DNA of 42,397 nucleotides from assembly GCA_017394445.1 (NCBI GenBank), contig JAFPYT010000379.1, forward strand, positions 1 to 42,397. The letters are read 5' to 3'. Origin of the DNA: Bacteroidales bacterium (GTDB lineage Bacteria > Bacteroidota > Bacteroidia > Bacteroidales > UBA3824). Shown one piece after another: positions 8,657 through 17,800 of the stretch. The position numbers and the translations under genes are program-made. How positions within the stretch are numbered: the stretch's first letter is position 1; each line of letters begins with the position of its first letter. The notes under the pieces were generated by a model. It saw only the letters and a list, made by a program, of their open reading frames with translations. It made no database searches and was not told the DNA's origin.

Positions 8657-8918
8657 AGTTTTTTTTACGAACGTTAATAAAACCTGTTTTAAGGCGGACA
8701 ATCTTCCGTCCGCGGCTGTTGTTACTAATATTACTATAATATAAGGTGTGGAACTTCACAGAATCCACCCCTGTTTTTTCAGGTTTGAAAGTTAAGGATT
8801 TTTTTTGTAACGGCGTATCTCTTGGAAGTTATTTTTTTTAGATTTTTTTTAATTATAGTGAAATACGTATTGGAATGTGCTATTTTTTTGTACCTTAGCA
8901 CTATCAATTTAATCAATT
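8657..8918. other. Divergent intergenic region
   Basis: This region separates the glycogen enzyme gene from the zinc-ribbon gene. It holds a short inverted repeat GCGGAC/GTCCGC at 8694-8713 in the leader side of the glycogen gene, and the promoter of the rightward gene. No -7 box of good quality was found for the glycogen gene. Confidence 0.4.
8870..8898 (+). promoter_or_regulatory. Likely promoter of the zinc-ribbon gene
   Basis: TTGG at 8870-8873 and TACCTTAG at 8891-8898 resemble the Bacteroidetes promoter with one mismatch in the -7 box and an 18-base spacing. The ATG at 8919 follows 20 bases later. Confidence 0.45.
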
Positions 8919-10163
8919 ATGGCCAAAAAAGTGATTTCTATATCGTGTCCACAATGTAAAGCCACTGATGCACAGTTGCTCAGCGACGGTACTTATCAGT
9001 GTAAGTATTGCGGTACTCGATTTATTATAGATGATGACACTGTTACTCAGAATATTAATATCAATGTTAACGTTAAACACGAGCAACAATATTCAAACGT
9101 AAGTCAGCCCACTGTTCAACATCGTATGCCCAATACCGAGTATGAAAAACGTGTTAAACGTGGTATTGGTTGTATGTGTTTTATCTTTGTGGTTATTATC
9201 TGGTCGTGTATTAAAACGTGTTACGACAATTCGCACACCGATGAAAAACAATTAGCAACTCTTTCTGAAAATCTTACAGGTGAGCATGTTGTATTGTCGC
9301 AACCAGTTTTACATAATGGGAAAACGGCTTTTTTTGCTGTTACTGAACGCAATTCGGGGAATGCAAAGGGATTAAAGTTGATTTATGCCTCGGATTTTAA
9401 ACCAATTAAGATTGATGTACCTGTCAATTTTACCACAGAAGAATTTCCGTGGCGGTTTATACGTCCTACAAATGAGCGTTTTACGTTAACAACAAACAAA
9501 TCTTTATACCATTTTGATTTTGACAGTTTGCGGTTTGTTAACATAACGGATTCTGTTCTTGCAAAAAACGAAAAACTCAAAGCCGCCGGTGTAGCCAAAA
9601 TGTCGTGGCAACTTATAGATAATGATATACTTACAATACTTATAACATCTGCCGACGGACGGTCTTATTATTATTCTCCCACCACCGATAAGGTTTACGA
9701 CGAACAATCGGCAAAGGATATTCCTGTGGTAAAAGCCGAAATTGACACAGCCTTTTACGTAATCACCGGCAACAAACTCGTTATCGAAAAACGCCTTTTC
9801 CATATAACTATAACCGAAAAGAGTGTTGATTATAAGTTAGTAAAAACTTTGAGTAAAACACCGTTGGATATGGAATCTGCCGACCTTGTATTTCAAAATG
9901 GACGTTCTTTTTTGCTTAAATATAATCTTAATGGTTTAACATTTTTGCGCAAAACCGATACTCTTGGCAATGAAATTTATACTCGTAGGAGTGACGATTT
10001 TACAGTTGATAATTATGGCATATTGCCAGCAAAGGGCGTTGGTGTTTCTGATAAATCATTAACAGTAATTCCATGTATTCAAAATAAAAAGTATCGTTAT
10101 CTATATGTTTACGGTGATGCCGACAGTACCAAAATTGTGATGGAGAGCATTAAGGATAAATAA
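8919..10163 (+). CDS. Zinc-ribbon protein with one membrane segment
   Basis: A 414-residue protein. The N-terminus is a zinc ribbon with two Cys pairs, CPQC and CKYC, at residues 10-31. A polar linker rich in Asn and Val follows, then one hydrophobic segment (CMCFIFVVIIWSC, about residues 87-100). The remaining 300 residues are beta-rich with repeated short strands (for example GKTAFFAVTERNSGNAKGLK, ISSADGRSYYYSP-like stretches), suggesting a propeller-like sensor domain, though I cannot assign a family. With a zinc ribbon inside and a large domain outside, a signalling or regulatory role is possible. It is transcribed alone and faces the toxin-antitoxin pair tail to tail. Confidence 0.75.
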   Translation: MAKKVISISCPQCKATDAQLLSDGTYQCKYCGTRFIIDDDTVTQNININVNVKHEQQYSNVSQPTVQHRMPNTEYEKRVKRGIGCMCFIFVVIIWSCIKTCYDNSHTDEKQLATLSENLTGEHVVLSQPVLHNGKTAFFAVTERNSGNAKGLKLIYASDFKPIKIDVPVNFTTEEFPWRFIRPTNERFTLTTNKSLYHFDFDSLRFVNITDSVLAKNEKLKAAGVAKMSWQLIDNDILTILITSADGRSYYYSPTTDKVYDEQSAKDIPVVKAEIDTAFYVITGNKLVIEKRLFHITITEKSVDYKLVKTLSKTPLDMESADLVFQNGRSFLLKYNLNGLTFLRKTDTLGNEIYTRRSDDFTVDNYGILPAKGVGVSDKSLTVIPCIQNKKYRYLYVYGDADSTKIVMESIKDK

Positions 10164-10164
10164 T

Positions 10165-10212
10165 TCAGGAAAAATGTGTGTCTGAGGGTTGAAAATGTCA
10201 GGAAAAATGTGT
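10165..10212. repeat. 15-base direct repeat pair
   Basis: TCAGGAAAAATGTGT occurs at 10165-10179 and 10198-10212, a 33-base period, in the gap between two convergent genes. It looks like a local duplication; no function is evident. Confidence 0.6.
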
Positions 10213-10216
10213 AAAA

Positions 10217-10402
10217 TTATTTGTCATCGTAATGACCGTATGCAGAAAGAAGTTCGGGTTTGCCGGTACCCGTGCGTGGATGTTCTTTGAGTTCTTCGAT
10301 TAACAATTGGGCATTTTTGAATGCCTTGGGGTCGTGCAAAGCCAATTCTACAAGGTTCTCATCGGCTGTTCGGGTATTGACAATTTTATATTGCATAGCC
10401 AC
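10217..10402 (-). CDS. YoeB-like toxin with internal deletion
   Basis: This 61-residue frame has the N-terminal half of a Txe/YoeB family mRNA interferase (DPKAFKNAQLLIEELKEHPR, then TGTGKPE) joined directly to the typical Bacteroidales C-terminal tail SAYGHYDDK. Full-length toxins are about 85-95 residues. The missing 25-35 residues should carry the LKG...WSRRI..EHRLVY core, with the catalytic Arg and structural strands, while the terminal His-Tyr remains. The frame stays open, so this appears to be an in-frame deletion that disarms the toxin rather than a frameshift. Its start overlaps the antitoxin stop by 17 bases, as in intact pairs. The comparison rests on remembered family sequences. 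Confidence 0.65.
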   Translation of the reverse strand: MAMQYKIVNTRTADENLVELALHDPKAFKNAQLLIEELKEHPRTGTGKPELLSAYGHYDDK

Positions 10403-10649
10403 GTCTTCTTAAATAATCGGTAAGGTTTTCATTTGGTAACATCTCATGACATTCACCTCTGTTGTATTGAGCCTTTGCTTCATCAACTCTTTGAAAGAAT
10501 TCTTCTTTTGTCATCAAGGTTGGGTCGGCTTGTTTTCGTGAGGCAGCAAGTTTTTTAACGTATTTAACCACTTTGGCAACGAGACTTTTATCGTCGGCAA
10601 TTTCTCCCATAGCGCGGAAAAACTCCGCATTCATTTGTAATGCAGTCAT
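10386..10649 (-). CDS. Antitoxin partner of the YoeB-like toxin
   Basis: An 87-residue protein of the type that precedes YoeB toxins in Bacteroidales: an N-terminal helix pair (MNAEFFRAMGEIADDKSLVA), a basic stretch KVVKYVKKLAASRK, then LMTKEEFFQRVDEAKAQY and a short C-terminal tail ending in RRRGYAI. It lies upstream of the toxin and overlaps it. It should bind the toxin and probably represses its own promoter. The gene is intact although the toxin looks deleted, so the antitoxin may be a leftover or may still protect against related toxins. A weak -7 box (TATCTTTA, minus strand 10676-10683) lies upstream. Confidence 0.7.
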   Translation of the reverse strand: MTALQMNAEFFRAMGEIADDKSLVAKVVKYVKKLAASRKQADPTLMTKEEFFQRVDEAKAQYNRGECHEMLPNENLTDYLRRRGYAI

Positions 10650-10750
10650 TTTAATATCCTTTTTAGTTAACGCCGTAAAGATAAGATTTTTTTTGTGAAA
10701 ATAAAATGTTTTGAGATGTATTGAACATTTCGGAGAAATGAATAAGTTGT

Positions 10751-12721
10751 TTATTCCCCTTCCGCCACCAACCCATTCCCATTCATCCTACTCATATACT
10801 GTTGAATAATGGCTTTGAGTTCTTTTTCCATGGCGGAGATGTCAACGGTGCCGAGGAGGTTGGTTTGCATCAACTTGTCGGTGAGGGCGTAGACAGCCTT
10901 GGTTTGGGTGCCGTCGAATTGTATTACATAGCCGTTTTTAACAAACTGATATATGCCGTTGATGTAGTTGACTGCAAATTTGTCGGTTTCGGGCGTGGTA
11001 AGAAGGTCGTTGCCAAATGCCACGTAGGGATGTTTGTAACCTAAATAACTTAACACTGTGGGCATTATGTCGATTTGTTGGGCAATGCCGTCGATACGTC
11101 CTCGAAATTCGGGGTCGCCGGGCGAGAAAAGTATTATAGGACCAGTGTAAAGTCCTAAATCTGTTTGATATTCAGCGTGATCAGATAGGTTGGTGTGGTC
11201 GTTGGTGATAATAAATAAGGTGTTGTTGTACCACGGTTGTTTTTTAGCTGTTTCAAAAAATAGGCGTAACGCGTTGTCGGTGTAGCCAATGCACTTGTGA
11301 ACGGGCAATGTGCCTTCGGGAAACTTGCCTTCGTATTTCTCGGGAATCTGAAACGGATGATGGCTGGTAGCTGTAAATACCGCGCTTACAAATGGTTGGC
11401 GGAAAAAGTTCATCTCGTTGCAGAAAAATTGAAGGAATGGTTCGTCCCAAATAGCCCAATATCCATCGAACTCTGCCTCGCCGCCAAAAAGTTTGCTTTG
11501 GTCAAATTCGGTGCGTCCAAAATAGTCGTCGAAACCAGTAGCATTGCTAAAAGCTTGAAATCCCATACTTCCGTTTTTGGCTCCGTGAAAAAACGCCGAA
11601 TAGTAACCCTCTTTTTTGAGTTCGCCTGCAATACCGCTGAGGTTGTTGAGTGCGGCGGGCGTTACAAAAAACGGCTCTACAAAATAAGGTATGCTGCTTA
11701 GTACACTAGGCATTCCGTCGATAGATTTGCGACCGTTGGTGTAACTGTTTGTAAACCACAGACTATGCTGCATAAGGCTGTCCACAAAAGGCGTATAACC
11801 TTGATAATTGCCGCCGTCGATGTCGGGGTTATAACTTTTTATAAATTCGCGTGCAAAACTCTCTACGATAAACACCACCACGTTTTTGCCTTTACCTTTG
11901 GCGTTGGCTATAATGCTGTCAACAGGTTGGTGCAGAGGTGTATATATAGTATCCAATTCTTCTTGCGAAAAATATTTCGGGTCTTGAAACGGCTTTTTGT
12001 TGATGGTGCGGAGAATACTAAATGGCGTGTTTAATACTAACGGTGCTTCCACGGGCGAAGTTATGTATTGATTTGCGTTGCTGAGCGTTATGGGACGTGT
12101 GCTACGGTCTATTCCTCCACGCATACCAATTGCACACAGGGCAACGGTTGTTAGCATAAACACCACTCTGAGTGCATAATATTTTATATAATCTACAATG
12201 CCGTATAAAGGTTTGTTGCAAAGCGGATTCTTATATAAAAATATCAGCATTAAAGCCATTACTCCGGCAGCAATAATCAGATACCACGAGTTGCAAGCCT
12301 CTGTAAAAATGATTGAAAAGAGGTTGTCTTCGTTGCCAAACTCGCTGAATACAGTTGCCGTTGTACGACGTCCTGTAAAGCGGAAATAAACCACATCGCA
12401 AAGGTTGGCTATTATGCCGAGAGTGTTTATTGAAACATATATAATTTTAACAATTTTGGCGTAAATCCTACTGTTTTCTTTAAAGTGAAGTGGAAACAAA
12501 GCCAAAAGCAAGAATATAATATTTGTATATAATATTCCCGACGTATCAAACACCAACGACCCTTTTATAAGGTTTAAAAAGTTGTCGGTGAAAATTTTGC
12601 CCTCGTAATAATTGTAATTGAGCGTGAGAAATAGAGTGCGGCAGATGGCATAGCAAATGTACACCAACAATATGTCGAAAATGATGTTTAAAAACGATTT
12701 AAAAATGCCTGTTTCTTTCAT
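10751..12721 (-). CDS. LtaS-like membrane phosphoglycerol/phosphoethanolamine transferase
   Basis: A 656-residue inner-membrane enzyme of the LTA synthase/sulfatase (alkaline phosphatase) superfamily. Five predicted membrane helices occupy about residues 11-201. The periplasmic sulfatase-fold domain follows, with a metal-binding Glu in VVVFIVESF near 280, the expected nucleophile region NGRKSIDGMPSVLSS near 330, and the NDHTNLSDHAEY metal motif near 505. Family members transfer phosphoglycerol or phosphoethanolamine to envelope glycans or lipids; the acceptor here is unknown. The protein has the usual family length. It starts at 12721, with no closer alternative that keeps the first helix. 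Confidence 0.85.
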   Translation of the reverse strand: MKETGIFKSFLNIIFDILLVYICYAICRTLFLTLNYNYYEGKIFTDNFLNLIKGSLVFDTSGILYTNIIFLLLALFPLHFKENSRIYAKIVKIIYVSINTLGIIANLCDVVYFRFTGRRTTATVFSEFGNEDNLFSIIFTEACNSWYLIIAAGVMALMLIFLYKNPLCNKPLYGIVDYIKYYALRVVFMLTTVALCAIGMRGGIDRSTRPITLSNANQYITSPVEAPLVLNTPFSILRTINKKPFQDPKYFSQEELDTIYTPLHQPVDSIIANAKGKGKNVVVFIVESFAREFIKSYNPDIDGGNYQGYTPFVDSLMQHSLWFTNSYTNGRKSIDGMPSVLSSIPYFVEPFFVTPAALNNLSGIAGELKKEGYYSAFFHGAKNGSMGFQAFSNATGFDDYFGRTEFDQSKLFGGEAEFDGYWAIWDEPFLQFFCNEMNFFRQPFVSAVFTATSHHPFQIPEKYEGKFPEGTLPVHKCIGYTDNALRLFFETAKKQPWYNNTLFIITNDHTNLSDHAEYQTDLGLYTGPIILFSPGDPEFRGRIDGIAQQIDIMPTVLSYLGYKHPYVAFGNDLLTTPETDKFAVNYINGIYQFVKNGYVIQFDGTQTKAVYALTDKLMQTNLLGTVDISAMEKELKAIIQQYMSRMNGNGLVAEGE

Positions 12722-12927
12722 TGTGCTAGAATTTTTTCACGTTGCAAAGAAACAAAATATATAAATATAATTGGAGATATTTTTTGATTTTTTTGATTTA
12801 ACAATTTCTTAATATGTAAATATTTTTTTTTTTTTGATTTGCGGCCGTGAAAAATCGGTGAATTTTAACACTTTACCGCACCTACAATAACGCCTGCCAC
12901 AAACTATTTTTTTTATAAACTAACTAC
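12722..12927. other. AT-rich gap with long T-run
   Basis: Upstream of the LtaS-like gene. It contains a T-run of about 13 at 12823-12835 and no recognisable gene. The barrel pseudogene fades in near 12928; its 5' half is missing. Confidence 0.4.
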
Positions 12928-13976
12928 AATCTACATACCTACACCAACGACGCAGGATATGCCCGTATAGGCGGCGGACTCAAAGTTGGATATTCTTCAG
13001 ATAGATACGGAATATCGGTCAATGCCATTAAAATACACGACCGCGAAAACTCAGTAGATTTTACCGGATTTGAAGACCAATACGTTGCACCCAAAGACAA
13101 CACTGCTGCCAGCATCTCCCTAATGTTAAACCCTTGAATTGCATAACAATAGCGGGAGAATACGTCGTGAGCCAGATGAACGAAAACAGTCAACCCATAT
13201 CCGAAAACACACCATCAACAAGCACAATGTATCACGCCTTTGACGCTAATATTACATACACCGCTGCAATTGGTTCTATAGGAGTAAGTTACGACAGGCT
13301 ACCGCCAAACTACGAAACCCTCGGCGTATACTATTTTGCCGAAGACGAAGAACAAGTGGCGGTAAATCTCTCTGCCAACATCTCCGACAAAGCAACACTC
13401 TCGGGCAGTTTTTGATGCCGTCACGACAATCTCGACAATCAGCAAACCGTTACCAACAAAAGTTTTGCCTACTTGGTAGATGCCTCTGTTACACTTGTAG
13501 AGCGGCTTTCATTATCGGCATCGGTCAACAACGACCAAAGTTACGCCAATCTGCGCGACAATATAGAGCAACTCACCATGATGTCGGAATTTGAAGACCT
13601 CGACACCAACGAATACTCTCGGCTCAACCTTACTGCAAGTTTCGGAGCCAACTACACCACCAAGCCAAGCGAAATTATATCCAATAGTTTCACATCATCG
13701 TTCTCTTACAACACCACATCCGACGAGCAGAGATACGACACCACCACCGCCAACTCAAAAATTTACAACCTCAACCTCGGCTCCAACACATCGTTTCTCA
13801 TTCCCAAAATATCCGCAGGTATCAATGTAAGCATGAGCAAAACCGACACCGAATCGCAGAAATACAAAATGTTCACCCTCACCGGTTCACTATCCAAATC
13901 GTTTGCATGCGGACTCTCGCTATCATCGGCATACACATACGCCGCCACCAAAACAGACACCCTCAACAGCGGCACT
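12928..13976 (+). pseudogene. Decayed outer-membrane barrel gene, paralogue of 19289-21019
   Basis: Translated pieces align with the intact barrel protein encoded at 19289-21019: GYARIGGGLKVGYSSDRY (frame from 12928), then LPPNYETLGVYYFAEDEEQ, SASVNNDQSYANLRDNIEQL and SEFEDLDTNEYSRLNLT. The parent reads MPPNYETLGGYYFNEDQRQ and ASFNNDQSYINIRDNYRQL. A frameshift lies near 13134, where the first frame ends in LNP-stop and the next continues IAGEYVVS. An in-frame TGA lies at 13413, where the parent has GFSRDN. The first 200 or so residues and the last 60 are missing. The right end abuts the mqnE remnant near 13976. It is therefore a dead copy, on the strand opposite to its intact paralogue. Confidence 0.85.
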
Positions 13977-14800
13977 TCACCGATATTGCTCATAAATTGT
14001 TTTCGTGACGATATTTTAGCGGAATAAAAGCGCTGAAACCGTGCGTTTCGTCTTGCAAAGTGCGCAGACGGTTGAGATGGTCGATACGTTGGACGTAGAT
14101 TTCTAAATGTCCGTAAAGTATTGTGGCATTTGTAGATATGCCAAGTTGATGGGCAGTACGGTGAATTTCGAGCCATTTGTCCGACTTGGTTTTTTCGGGA
14201 CAAATCTGCGCCCTGAGTTTCTCATCAAAAATCTCCGACCACCGCCGGGGATAGATTCCAAACCGGCATTTTTGAGTTTTTCGAGACCGGCTTTGAGGGT
14301 TAATCCCGCCTTATTAATCATATATTCAATCTCCACAGCGGTAAAAGCCTTTACCACAATGCCGGAATAATATTTTTTACCTCGCGGATAAGGTTGCAAT
14401 AGTAATCAATATCACGGTCGGGATGAACGCCGCCTACTATGTGACACTCGGTGGCACGGCTATCTTTGTAACGTTTCACCTGATGAAGAATTTCGTCTAA
14501 CGAGAGTTCCCACGCCTGAGCATCGCCCTTGGGCTTTTTGTAACTACAAAAGCGGCAATTATTTACACAAACATTTGTGGGTTCGATATGAAAATTTCGA
14601 TTAAAGAAAACTTTTCTATCGGTTTTGCTCTCCTTAACGGCAAACGCCAACATACCCAGCAACCCGAGCGGTGCTTTTTGATAAAGAGCAAGAGCCTCAT
14701 CGGTGGAAATGCGACCGCCCTCAGCCACTTTGAGTGCAATATCCCTAACCCCACCATCGCAAGTACTTGATTTTATTATAGAATTAAGAAATGCGTCCAT
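13977..14800 (-). pseudogene. mqnE: Decayed aminofutalosine synthase (MqnE)
   Basis: The N-terminal 149 codons encode a radical SAM enzyme with CVNNCRFC (the CxxxCxxC iron-sulfur motif) and VGGVHPDRDIDYY. The continuation IVVKAFTAVEIEYMINKAGL is in another frame (break near 14362), then EIFDEKLRAQICPEKTKSDK in a third (break near 14247, after SIPGGG), and MSNIGEV in a fourth (near 13997). Each break fits loss of one base. The last third of the roughly 360-residue family is absent, cut at the junction with the barrel pseudogene. MqnE makes aminofutalosine from chorismate-derived enolpyruvyl benzoate and SAM in the futalosine menaquinone route. The gene still has a good promoter, so the decay looks recent. 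Confidence 0.85.
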
Positions 14801-14818
14801 GTGTTATGATTTAGGCTG

Positions 14819-14849
14819 CAAAAATAGGAATAAATATTCTTACCACCAA
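14819..14849 (-). promoter_or_regulatory. Promoter of the mqnE pseudogene
   Basis: The minus strand reads TTG (14847-14849), 20 bases, TATTTTTG (14819-14826), a canonical Bacteroidetes promoter. The ATG at 14800 follows. The promoter is intact although the gene is broken. Confidence 0.65.
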
Positions 14850-14868
14850 CACGACGGAGTGAGGGATA

Positions 14869-17800
14869 TTATTGTACAACAAATTTTTCAGTTACCGATG
14901 ATGTGATTATATGTTTACCCGGCAGACGGTAGGATACCTTGAAGGGGTAGTCGCCGGGGGTGTAGGAATCGGGTTGAATATAGTGTTCAAAATCTTTGTC
15001 ATGACCACGAAGGGGTTGCCTATTAATGAGTTTGCTTGCGACAAGATTTTGCACAATTCTGATATCATGATCACATTGAAATACAACATAATAACCAATA
15101 TTGCCTATTTGCGGCAAACCAGAGGCAGTGCCAGAAGCTATTTCGTTATCTGTTAGATCCTTGTGCATCGCAAAAAGCGCATTAAATATTGTCATTGCAT
15201 TGTCTGGTGGAAAATTATAACTTCTTATATCACCTGTTGCCACTTGTTCTCGAGTATACTCCTTATAAACATAAGGGAATATGCTGCTATTATACCATTT
15301 TGTTTTATCAAGCAAAGGTTCTAGTACCATCATATTACCTTCGATAAATCCAATTCCTTCTATGGAATGCTGGTATTCAAATCCATCAGGGAACTCATCT
15401 GTTTCAAGATTTCTTCTCATATATTTAAGTTGTGCGCTTTTACCAGACACATAAGCATTGCCGCTGAGATTCAAATATGCCACCTTCTCTTTAAAAGTGT
15501 TGAACTTACTGGTGCGGAAGCAGTACGAACACAACTCTTTGGTTTCTAGGATATCGAGTTCGCCTTCGGCCTCTATCTTACGTACGCTAATGTCGTCAGA
15601 TACGGATGTTTCTGAACGCGAAACGTTTGCATCAATTTTGGCTTGTTCTTTGGGAATATTGAGTATAGATATGCGGTATATCTCGTTGTTTTTAAACTGA
15701 AAATTGCCGAGGTTGAAGTCAATCTCGTATTTTGCGCCGTATTCGTAGACTCTTTTGGAAGTGAAGGTTAAGTCGCTGCCCTTCCCATCGAGGGTCTCGA
15801 AACGCACCCTCTGCATATATCCTTCGGGAATGGCAGTGGTGAAGAGGTACGAGTAATTCTCAGTAACTAATATGTATCCATCAGTCCACTCTTTCGGGTA
15901 GAAATTGTACTGTCTCATTTGAGGATAACCGCACAACAAATGCTCTGGCAGTATGTATTTTGGACGTTCGCCACTGGTAAACCGCACAGTCTTTTGCTCT
16001 GAATAGTCGCTGCCGTCTTCTACATACGTCTGCCATAGATTACCGTTCTTTTTCTGGAACAATACTTTTGCGCTTACAGTGTAAGGGGTAGTGCTCTCAA
16101 ATGCCTCTTCGGGATCGAATGTGTACGACAGTCCGTCGTCGCTTCTGACAGACTTGCCTAACACCTGAGTGCCATCTTCTTTGGTGACGGTAAAATGGTC
16201 TAATACTACACGATACGTTCCTTTTACTCCTCTGTTGTCCTCGATAATCATCTCAGTCTCGGATGCCACATTAAGCAGCAACTGAGGAGCGGCAAACACG
16301 CTTACGTCTTTGTCCCCGTTGCCAGGAGTAATCTGCGCTATCATATCCTCACCAAGTAAGGGTCCGCCTTTCACTGGTTCGCATTTTGTTCCACATTCAA
16401 AATCGATATGACAACTGCCTTTGATTAAGCCGCCGAGCACTCTGTAACCACCTGTAACTATGCCTGTAAAATAAAATGGGTTGGGACCCATGCCTTTTAA
16501 GCATGTTCCAGCGTGCAGGTCTAAGATGTCAAACTTACGTTTTTTGCCAAAAAGTTTTACCTCGATGCCCACAGCGGCATCAAGATACGCCCAAATTTGC
16601 GCTTGGGCATACCAGCCATTGATACCAAGCGTACCTTCACGACCTTTACAGTAAGCGTTTTTACCATAGTCGGCAAGCATAAACTCACCTCCTGCACCAA
16701 TGTCCAAATTTGCGAAAAAGGGCCCTACTGTGGGGTGTACATTGAAATTGAATCCAAGTCCGAAGGCAATTCCCTTACCTGTGGAGGGGCTATCATTGTC
16801 AATGCGTTGCAAGAATTCGTTCTTTTGAGAAGCAGATAAGTCGCTCAGCACTTTGTCGGGTGGCGGCGGCATTTTGGGAAGACCGTTACCAAGCATAAAG
16901 TATGAGTCTAACTGAACAAAATTGAGCACTTTGACACCGCAACGATTATCGGGTGTGCCCATGTGAAGATACCAGTCTGAATCACCAAACCTCGCCTTTG
17001 CCCATACGAGCATATTGTTAGTACCAGTGCCTTTTATCACACCTGCAATGTCAAGGTATGTTTTAAGATCCATGTTGAATATCTTGTTGGTGTTGTCGTA
17101 TTTCATAAGTACCGAGGCAGTAAGCACTCCGTCACCTTTGCCGTCGTCTTTTGGCTTATCTTCCGATGGACAGTATTCTTGTTTCAGACTTTTGACACCG
17201 CCAGCCTGTTCCTGTGCTTTCACTGACTCCATCATGCCGTCGCTAAGACCTCCCCACTTTTTCGGGTCGCGCATAAATGCCACATCGCCTTTGAACTGCA
17301 CATAACGGAGTCCCCAGCTATCGGAGAACTGCACTTCGAACGTTGTTTTGGCATTTAAGGTGTTTTTTTGCGCCACATAGAAGTTGGCATGGGCAATAAA
17401 TCCGAAACCGACTTTCTCGTCAGGCACGTAGCATATACCCGAAATGGCTTTTCCAAAGGAATAGTCTTTGGTGGTCTGATCCATGTGACGGTAGAGTCCG
17501 CCTCCCAATCCCGACACGTTGATGCACGGTGGAATTGTGAAAATAGGCTCAGCCTCTAACAGCACGTCGGCGAGGAAGTAGCGCATTCCATCTTTTTTGC
17601 CGAACACACCTATTGCCTGCATTCCATAACGGTTGAGCAGTTTGAGGTCGAGGTCGCCACGGAATCCGTTGCCGTATATTTCGTCGCCCTTCTTGATTTC
17701 TACTTCGCCATCGATAGAAAGGGTGTTTTCGGCTTTGTAGTGCACCTCAGCCCGCGATAATACTACCTTTTTTATCTTATATTTGTCAAAATCGCCTTCA

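Noticed and set aside
12815..12840. Long T-run considered as a terminator
   Set aside because: No stem precedes it on either strand.
13763..14203. 146-codon minus-strand frame spanning the pseudogene junction
   Set aside because: It joins a piece of the mqnE remnant to antisense of the barrel remnant by chance; not a gene.
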